From: a virus
IMG/VR virus record: IMGVR_UViG_3300035034_000631
Span: 1 to 34,170 of that record
DNA: 34,170 bases
Strand: one strand, 5' to 3'
Part shown: piece after piece, positions 30,133 to 34,170 of the stretch
How positions within the stretch are numbered: position 1 is the stretch's first letter
Layout of the letters: every line of letters starts with the position of its first letter
Position numbers and translations under genes: made by a program
Notes under the pieces: model-generated
The model's database searches: none
The model's input: the letters and a program-made list of their open reading frames with translations, nothing else
Told to the model about the DNA's origin: nothing

Positions 30133-30674
30133 GCCAACAGATTGACCCTAAACTATTAAAAGTTGTGGCGCTTGCTAAGGACGGCATAGGCGGTGAGAAG
30201 ACCACAGCGCTTAAAATTGTTAAGCGTATCTGTGCAGAAAAAAACCTAGACTTTGATGATGTGATGAATGGCACAGAAATAGTTGAGTACGTGCTAGATG
30301 TACCGTATAGGAGCGCAGCAGAGCAAACAGTGCTGCGGCAGATTGTAGTGCATTTTGCATTGACTCAAGATAACCAAGAATTATTTGATAGCCCTAAGCA
30401 CAAAATGTTTATGTATAAAACTACGCCAGCCAAGCATATAGAAACGCTTAACGCTGCTGCAGTTTATTTGCGGGCATTTAGAGCAGAGCGCAAGAAGTTT
30501 TTAAATGACCTGACTGATGCCTACATTCACAAGCACAGCCTGTACCCACAGTTTGAAGTTGATGCAAAAAAGAAGACACCAAAAGAGCCACTAGACCTAG
30601 ACAAGATACGCCGCCAGCTTTCACTGGCCAGCAACATGGACGATGTAAACGTGCGCAAACAAATTGGTAAATAA
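30129..30674 (+). CDS. DUF2786-like protein
   Basis: The 181-aa product begins with LLKVVALAKDGIGGEKTTALKIVKRICAEKNLDFDDVM, the short helical repeat of DUF2786-type phage and bacterial proteins; the rest is a helical domain with a YRSAAEQTVLRQIVVHFALT motif. The biochemical role is unknown; it is commonly encoded near recombination genes. It closes this operon. Confidence 0.6.
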   Translation: MSQQIDPKLLKVVALAKDGIGGEKTTALKIVKRICAEKNLDFDDVMNGTEIVEYVLDVPYRSAAEQTVLRQIVVHFALTQDNQELFDSPKHKMFMYKTTPAKHIETLNAAAVYLRAFRAERKKFLNDLTDAYIHKHSLYPQFEVDAKKKTPKEPLDLDKIRRQLSLASNMDDVNVRKQIGK

Positions 30675-30678
30675 ATAC

Positions 30679-30716
30679 TAGACAAATACGTTAATGCTAT
30701 AGTACTATGATAGTAC
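30679..30716 (+). promoter_or_regulatory. Early promoter with perfect 7-1-7 palindrome
   Basis: TAGACA (30679-30684), AATACGTTAATGC spacer, TATAGT (30698-30703); GTACTAT-G-ATAGTAC (30702-30716) is a perfect palindrome over the start region. The best example of the shared operator-like dyad. Leader AACGAAAGGGCAAC precedes ATG 30736. Confidence 0.65.
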
Positions 30717-30735
30717 CAAATAACGAAAGGGCAAC

Positions 30736-31875
30736 ATGAGCAAACAAACAAAAGAAGAGAAGCTGGCCGAGTACAAGGCTAAGCTTAGTGCAGATGATGC
30801 GCCAGAACCACAGGCGGCTGCACCAGCAGCGGCAAAACCTGCAAAGGCTAAGAAACCCGCAGCGCCAAAAAAAGAAGCACTGGCGGCCTTAGATGCGGCC
30901 AATGACAAAGAGATTGTTGAGTTAACTGGCATACCAGCAGACACTGCACTTGCATTTGTAGAGCTAGCAGAAGAGCGTGGCCTTGATTTGAACAGAGTAG
31001 AAACACTAATGCAAGCGTATGGTGACAACTACGCAGAGGTGCTGCAACTAGCAGACGGCTTTGACAGCATTGTTATTGAAGATGTTAATGATGCTGCAGG
31101 TATGGCCAGCGCACGCAAGGCACGCTTAGCTATACGCCAGGTGAGAATTGATACCGAGAATAAGCGCATACAGTTAAAGGCAGACAGCTTGCGTGAGGGC
31201 AAGGCTATTGACGGCATGGCTAATATCATTAAAGATATTGCAGAGCCAGCAGAGAAACACCTGCAGCTGCAAGAAGACTACGCCAAAGTGGTAGAGCAGA
31301 AGCGCCTAGATGATTTGAAAGCCACCCGTATTGCAGAGCTTGGTGAGTACATGGAAAACGTACAGGTGTTTAACCTAGCAGAAATGCCAGAGCCACAGTA
31401 CCAGGAAATTTTACAGGGTGCGATTGCTAAGAAAAAACAGGCAGAAGTTGATGCTGCAGCAGAAGCTAAAAAGCTAGAAGATGAACGCCTGGCAGAAGTG
31501 GCCCGCCAAGAAGAGCGTGACAAAGTTGCGCAAGAGAATATGGTTGCTGCTGAGAAAGCCCGCAAAGAAGCCGAGGTTGCCAAAAAAGAAGCTGATGATG
31601 CCAAAGCTGAACTGCAGAAAAAAGCTGATGATGAAGCCGCAGCGCAGGCTGTAGAAGACCAGAAGCAGGCAGACATTGACAAGGCCGCCGCTGATGCAGC
31701 CAAGGCACCAGACATTGACAAGCTAGATGCAATGGCACAGAAAGTAATTGACCTTGGTGTTGAATTTAAAGGCATAGAATTTGCTGATGAAAACGCCAAG
31801 CACGTTGCTGAAAACACACTGGACTTGCTGCGCAAAACAGTTGCATATATTAAAGATAACGCCAAGAAAGTTTAG
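30736..31875 (+). CDS. Coiled-coil protein, 379 aa (DUF1351-like)
   Basis: An Ala/Pro/Lys-rich start (EPQAAAPAAAKPAKAKKPAAPK), then a helical domain (AAGMASARKARLAIRQVRIDTENKRIQLKADSLREGKAIDGMANIIKDIAEPAEKHL, about 125-180) like phage DUF1351-type proteins found near recombinase genes, and a long Ala/Glu/Lys coiled coil (about 220-330; KKKQAEVDAAAEAKKLEDERL). It may assist recombination or act as a large scaffold. Function is not established. It has its own promoter. Confidence 0.6.
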   Translation: MSKQTKEEKLAEYKAKLSADDAPEPQAAAPAAAKPAKAKKPAAPKKEALAALDAANDKEIVELTGIPADTALAFVELAEERGLDLNRVETLMQAYGDNYAEVLQLADGFDSIVIEDVNDAAGMASARKARLAIRQVRIDTENKRIQLKADSLREGKAIDGMANIIKDIAEPAEKHLQLQEDYAKVVEQKRLDDLKATRIAELGEYMENVQVFNLAEMPEPQYQEILQGAIAKKKQAEVDAAAEAKKLEDERLAEVARQEERDKVAQENMVAAEKARKEAEVAKKEADDAKAELQKKADDEAAAQAVEDQKQADIDKAAADAAKAPDIDKLDAMAQKVIDLGVEFKGIEFADENAKHVAENTLDLLRKTVAYIKDNAKKV

Positions 31876-31877
31876 AC

Positions 31878-32114
31878 ATGAGTATTACACCAGAAGAGTT
31901 TAAAGACCAAAGCGGGCCAATGACATGCGTGATAACAATACAGGGCAATAGCGCCAATGAGTTATTTGCTGCAGGCCCTGTAGATTTGCGTGATTACTTC
32001 TTAAAAGAGTACCTGCACGTTGAGCCTAGTGACGTTAAGCATATACAGTTTACGCAATTGAAGCAGTTAGGTGAGCCGCTTGGCCCGCAGATAGTACACA
32101 AAGATAATTTTTAA
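31878..32114 (+). CDS. Hypothetical protein, 78 aa
   Basis: A small acidic, mixed alpha/beta protein (MTCVITIQGNSANELFAAGPVDLRDYFLKEY) two bases after the coiled-coil gene, presumably co-expressed. Unrecognised. Confidence 0.6.
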   Translation: MSITPEEFKDQSGPMTCVITIQGNSANELFAAGPVDLRDYFLKEYLHVEPSDVKHIQFTQLKQLGEPLGPQIVHKDNF

Positions 32115-32133
32115 AATATAAAAACTCTTATGG

Positions 32134-32146
32134 TACTATTTTAGTA
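32134..32146 (+). promoter_or_regulatory. Candidate promoter/operator dyad before 32167
   Basis: TACTATTTTAGTA (TACTA-TTT-TAGTA) overlaps a TACTAT -10 (32134-32139). No good -35. The leader has ACGAAAGGG before ATG 32167, as in the other early operons. Confidence 0.5.
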
Positions 32147-32166
32147 ACAAAACGAAAGGGTATAAA

Positions 32167-32556
32167 ATGAAGACAGTTAGCTTAAGAAGAGGTGCAAAAC
32201 AACAGACAAAACACCATTTTTTTAATTCAGAATTTGGTGCAGCCAGTGATACACACCTAGAGCTGCGCCGCAACCCCGCCTATAAATTTGGCCTGCGCCG
32301 TGACTGGCATGACAGGCTAGAGTATGTGACAGACCCCGTGAAGCCAGTTGACGTAAAGCTAGCCCGTGACCTAGGTGAGATTGGCCTAACATACAGCGCT
32401 GTGCTTGATGACAGCAGCCGTATTGACCATTTGCTTGATGACATTACAGGTATAGCAATACACGCAGGGCCAGAGATAAGTGACCAAGCGCTTGAGGTTG
32501 CAACGGCATTGGCTGCTACTAAAGGCATTATAGATTTTATTAAAACAACATATTAG
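32167..32556 (+). CDS. Hypothetical protein, 129 aa
   Basis: A basic N-terminus (SLRRGAKQQTKHH) with LELRRNPAYKFGLRRDWHDRL, then an acidic, alpha-helical second half ending ALEVATALAATKGIIDFI. First gene of the last early operon. No family recognised. Confidence 0.6.
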   Translation: MKTVSLRRGAKQQTKHHFFNSEFGAASDTHLELRRNPAYKFGLRRDWHDRLEYVTDPVKPVDVKLARDLGEIGLTYSAVLDDSSRIDHLLDDITGIAIHAGPEISDQALEVATALAATKGIIDFIKTTY

Positions 32557-32564
32557 GGGGCGGC

Positions 32565-32750
32565 ATGCAAAATAAAGAACTTACACCAGTGGGAATTAAG
32601 CACAGAATTATTGAGCTTGAAGATGACATTGATGCTTGTAAAACTAAGATTGATAGCGGCACAGTAACTGGCCTTGAAGCCAAGCAGCTTAACAGACTGA
32701 TGCACCTATTCATGGCAACTAAAGATAAGCTGCAAAGTGAAATAGCATAA
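32565..32750 (+). CDS. Small helical protein, 61 aa
   Basis: TPVGIKHRIIELEDDIDACKTKIDSGTVTGLEAKQLNRLMHLF looks like two antiparallel helices. GGGGG precedes the ATG. Function unknown; overlaps the next ATG by one base (ATAATG). Confidence 0.6.
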   Translation: MQNKELTPVGIKHRIIELEDDIDACKTKIDSGTVTGLEAKQLNRLMHLFMATKDKLQSEIA

Positions 32751-32974
32751 TGAATGAACACACTAAGATTGGCGTTAGCAGGACAACACACCAGCTAGTT
32801 AAAGACATAGCCAAACACGAACACCGCAGCATGGCAGACCAGGTTGCTTATTGGGCCGCTGACTACATGAGTAAAGAAGATTGGAAACACAAAACAACTA
32901 TACCTAAAGTAAAAATTGCAAATACAAAACCAGCAGTAACTAAGAACGGGCAAAAGAATGAAAGCCGTAGTTAG
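32750..32974 (+). CDS. Ribbon-helix-helix protein, candidate repressor
   Basis: The N-terminal 40 residues, TKIGVSRTTHQLVKDIAKHEHRSMADQVAYWAADYM, follow the CopG/Arc/MetJ pattern: a short beta strand for the DNA groove, helix A, a S-M-A-D-Q turn and helix B. The tail is basic (KHKTTIPKVKIANTKPAVTKNG). Such proteins bind short palindromes as dimers of dimers; the early promoters carry dyads that could be its sites. This regulatory link is inference. Confidence 0.6.
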   Translation: MNEHTKIGVSRTTHQLVKDIAKHEHRSMADQVAYWAADYMSKEDWKHKTTIPKVKIANTKPAVTKNGQKNESRS

Positions 32975-33128
32975 TAACATGTTTTATGTATCAGTAATTT
33001 TAAGCGCATTTGCAGCAATGGCATTAATCACAATAACGGCCAGCCTGCTAATTAGCCTTAAGAGTTTAGAGGTTTACATTACTTACGTGTGGCAGCCAGA
33101 AACAGAGCAGGTGCAGCATGCAAACTAA
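32958..33128 (+). CDS. Small membrane protein, 56 aa
   Basis: MKAVVSNMFYVSVILSAFAAMALITITASLLISLKSLEV is one strong transmembrane helix, followed by a short polar tail. Its start overlaps the RHH gene and its end overlaps the Stealth-like fragment, in the phage style. Function unknown. Confidence 0.55.
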   Translation: MKAVVSNMFYVSVILSAFAAMALITITASLLISLKSLEVYITYVWQPETEQVQHAN

Positions 33129-33219
33129 AGATTTAGATATTGTCTATATTGTGCGACCTGGCGAAGTTAACGAAGAGTTGAGGTATAGCCTACGTAGCGT
33201 GGCAAAAAATGGGATATAG
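33118..33219 (+). pseudogene. Stealth-like glycosyltransferase, N-terminal fragment
   Basis: The 33-residue ORF reads MQTKDLDIVYIVRPGEVNEE then LRYSLRSVAKN, the diagnostic start of the same Stealth-like family whose C-terminus is at 132-458. It stops at TAG 33217 soon after the sequence changes character. At A-AAA-AAT (33204-33210), a classic -1 slippery heptamer, slipping would open a frame running to TAA at 33402; but that part belongs to the foreign block and shows no similarity to the expected middle of the gene. ATG 33118 overlaps the previous gene, the normal phage arrangement. Confidence 0.6.
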
Positions 33220-33404
33220 AAGAAGTAATACTTGAGGCATTTGGCGAAAGAGTTGATAAGGAACACGATTGGATTGTAAAAATCCGTAGTTACATACACC
33301 AGCTAAACCAAAAAGTGATGCTCGCATCAAGTGGCAGAGTTGATGACTTTTTTGTATTAGACGGTATAGACGTTTACGTTAATCCAAAATACTTCAATCT
33401 GTAA
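33210..33404 (+). pseudogene. 5'-truncated plasmid ORF (frame open to 33404)
   Basis: From TGG 33210 the frame reads WDIEEVILEAFGERVDKEHD and on through IVKIRSYIHQLNQKVMLASS to NPKYFNL, then TAA. It looks like real coding sequence (codon choice, no stops) but has no start codon near its 5' end, so its N-terminus was lost at the junction near 33208. Family not recognised. Confidence 0.45.
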
Positions 33405-33412
33405 ATAGAGAG

Positions 33413-33441
33413 TTATCCACAGATTTAAATGGTTTAAATAC
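33413..33441 (+). promoter_or_regulatory. DnaA box and AT-rich repeat (possible plasmid origin)
   Basis: TTATCCACA (33413-33421) is a perfect DnaA box; ATTTAAATGGTTTAAATA follows. A DnaA box beside AT-rich DNA and a Rep-like gene start fits the origin region of a small plasmid. Confidence 0.5.
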
Positions 33442-33454
33442 AGCCATCTTCTTA

Positions 33455-33670
33455 ATGGGTTATATGCAAGGACAGAGTAACCAGAAGAAAAGAAAAGATG
33501 TAAAGGATAGCGTACCTGAATTGAATGGTCAGGCACTTCACAACTTGGTCGGTTTCTTTGACGTGCTTATTCAAATGGACCTTGCTCAAAAAGTAAGTAA
33601 TGAAATAAGGAGCAAAGAAGATGACAGTGATTTACAAAGTAATTCAAAAAACACTACGAAAACTGATTGA
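33455..33670 (+). CDS. Hypothetical plasmid-type protein, 71 aa
   Basis: A hydrophilic protein with a KKRKD basic patch, a central helix (LNGQALHNLVGFFDVLIQMDLAQKVSNEI) and a polar tail. ATG 33455 or 33464; no strong ribosome site. It overlaps the next small ORF by 50 bases. In the foreign block. Unrecognised. Confidence 0.5.
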   Translation: MGYMQGQSNQKKRKDVKDSVPELNGQALHNLVGFFDVLIQMDLAQKVSNEIRSKEDDSDLQSNSKNTTKTD

Positions 33671-33743
33671 TTATTTGATGACTTGTTGGCTATGGTCAAA
33701 CAAACGTCAAAAACAGGCTGAGGAACGTAAGAGATGCAAATAA
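33621..33743 (+). CDS. 40-aa ORF in foreign block
   Basis: MTVIYKVIQKTLRKLIDYLM then TCWLWSNKRQKQAEERKRCK: a short amphipathic, basic-tailed peptide with an excellent AAGGAG ribosome site (33607-33612) eight bases before its ATG. The stop overlaps the start of the SpoVG-like gene (ATGCAAATAA), so it may couple its translation. No family. Confidence 0.45.
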   Translation: MTVIYKVIQKTLRKLIDYLMTCWLWSNKRQKQAEERKRCK

Positions 33744-34045
33744 GTGAAGTAACTCTAATACCAGTTAAACCTGTGAATGGTCTAGTAGCATTTGCCAGTT
33801 GCGTTATAGATAGCGAACTGTTTATTGGCTCTATCGGCGTTCATAAACGGCTTGATGGCTCTGGTTATCGCATTACCTACCCTACGAAAAGGATAGGCTC
33901 AAAACAGCTCAATTATTTTCATCCGTTGTCTAAACAGACAGGAAATTTAATTGAACAAGCGATAACTAAAAAATGCTTTGAGATATTTGAAAGAAGTGAT
34001 GAACAATATGATAGACACGGTAAAACTGCTCATACCAATTTATGA
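33734..34045 (+). CDS. spoVG: SpoVG-family protein
   Basis: The 103-aa product matches SpoVG: ISEVTLIPVKPVNGLVAFASCVIDSELFIGSIGVHKR then GYRITYPTKRIGSKQLNYFHPL. SpoVG proteins bind DNA/RNA as small regulators and are often carried by plasmids and phages. The end (ERSDEQYDRHGKTAHTNL) overlaps the Rep-like start by 38 bases. It is in the foreign block. Confidence 0.75.
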   Translation: MQISEVTLIPVKPVNGLVAFASCVIDSELFIGSIGVHKRLDGSGYRITYPTKRIGSKQLNYFHPLSKQTGNLIEQAITKKCFEIFERSDEQYDRHGKTAHTNL

Positions 34046-34170
34046 CCCTATGATGTTAAGACGTGGTGCGTTTAGACCAATGAGCGTTGAGCAAATTGCC
34101 AATAGTCGTGGTCTAGCGATGACATATCTTAATCCATCTAAGGTTTACGCAAAACAAGGTAAGTATATGC
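34008..34170 (+). pseudogene. Plasmid Rep-like protein, 5' part of truncated ORF
   Basis: Starts MIDTVKLLIPIYDPMMLRRG at ATG 34008 and continues through the circular junction to TAA at 130-132 (55 residues). Resembles the start of small-plasmid replication proteins; the remaining few hundred residues are missing because the foreign block ends at base 127. Confidence 0.4.
34044..34170. repeat. Terminal direct repeat, right copy
   Basis: Identical to bases 1-127; see the left copy. The contig thus closes on itself inside the truncated Rep-like gene. Confidence 0.9.

Larger units (their letters stand above)
33208..34170 (+). other. Foreign plasmid-like block inserted in the Stealth-like gene
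   Basis: From about 33208 to the end (equal to base 127 on the circle) the sequence is rich in TCG, TCC and TC words that are almost absent elsewhere on the + strand, uses AAGGAG as ribosome site rather than AAAGGG, and carries plasmid-type genes (SpoVG-like, truncated Rep-like, DnaA box). Both ends cut genes: the first ORF lacks an N-terminus and the Rep lacks its body. Genuine integration or an assembly chimera cannot be separated by reading alone. Confidence 0.65.

Noticed and set aside
33210-33404. The foreign ORF as the missing middle of the Stealth-like gene (it has DDFFVLDG)
   Set aside because: The resemblance is limited to a few residues; composition and lack of other family motifs place it in the foreign block.
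1-34170. CRISPR arrays, insertion sequences or an integrase/attachment site
   Set aside because: No regularly spaced repeats, transposase motifs or recombinase signatures were seen on either strand.

Overview
The window looks like a complete genome of a small tailed phage (siphovirus), assembled as a circle. The first and last 127 bases are identical (1-127 = 34044-34170), so the unique length is about 34,043 bp. Almost every gene is on the + strand and many overlap by 1-4 bases (ATGA, TAATG). UAG, UAA and UGA all act as stops, so the code is standard. The host cannot be read directly. The two cell-wall enzymes resemble those of Saccharibacteria (Patescibacteria) and Gram-positive relatives, so a Saccharibacteria-like host is my low-confidence guess. 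I see no integrase, DNA polymerase, primase or helicase; the phage probably borrows host replication and adds its own RecT/YqaJ recombination pair.

Layout. 132-2106: a broken Stealth-like glycosyltransferase 3' fragment and small leader genes, including a secreted peptide and a HAD phosphatase. 2066-9330: terminase small and large subunits, a portal fused to a MuF head-morphogenesis domain, a glutaredoxin-like protein, small genes, and a prohead protease/linker/major capsid fusion with a plausible internal start. 9373-12314: head-tail connectors, tail terminator, major tail protein and tail chaperones. 12311-18951: tape measure, distal tail protein, baseplate hub, three tandem paralogous tail-tip proteins and a tail-collar fibre. 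18956-21809: a peroxiredoxin followed by the lysis cassette (coiled-coil/TM protein, holin candidates, amidase endolysin with C-terminal repeats). 21810-22954: a mostly non-coding hub with a small membrane protein and two or three candidate small RNAs with promoters and terminators. 22955-33128: early genes in short operons, each behind a similar promoter/leader cassette. These cover DNA-binding and zinc-ribbon proteins, RecT, YqaJ exonuclease, VRR-NUC nuclease, a secreted transglycosylase-like enzyme, a DUF2786-like protein, a coiled-coil protein and a ribbon-helix-helix protein.

The strangest feature is a 963-bp block (about 33208-34170, including the terminal repeat) unlike the rest of the genome. 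The phage + strand is very poor in TC dinucleotides; this block is not. It carries a DnaA box, a SpoVG-like gene, a 40-aa ORF with a strong AAGGAG ribosome site and the first 55 codons of a plasmid Rep-like gene. It sits between the N-terminal fragment (33118) and the C-terminal fragment (132) of what looks like one phage gene, so it has split and partly replaced that gene. It is either a real insertion of a plasmid fragment or an assembly chimera.

The early promoters share a conserved spacer (AAAGACG..., TGC before the -10) and a dyad around the -10/start point (half-site like AGTAC), which suggests common repression. The ribbon-helix-helix protein at 32750 is one candidate regulator.
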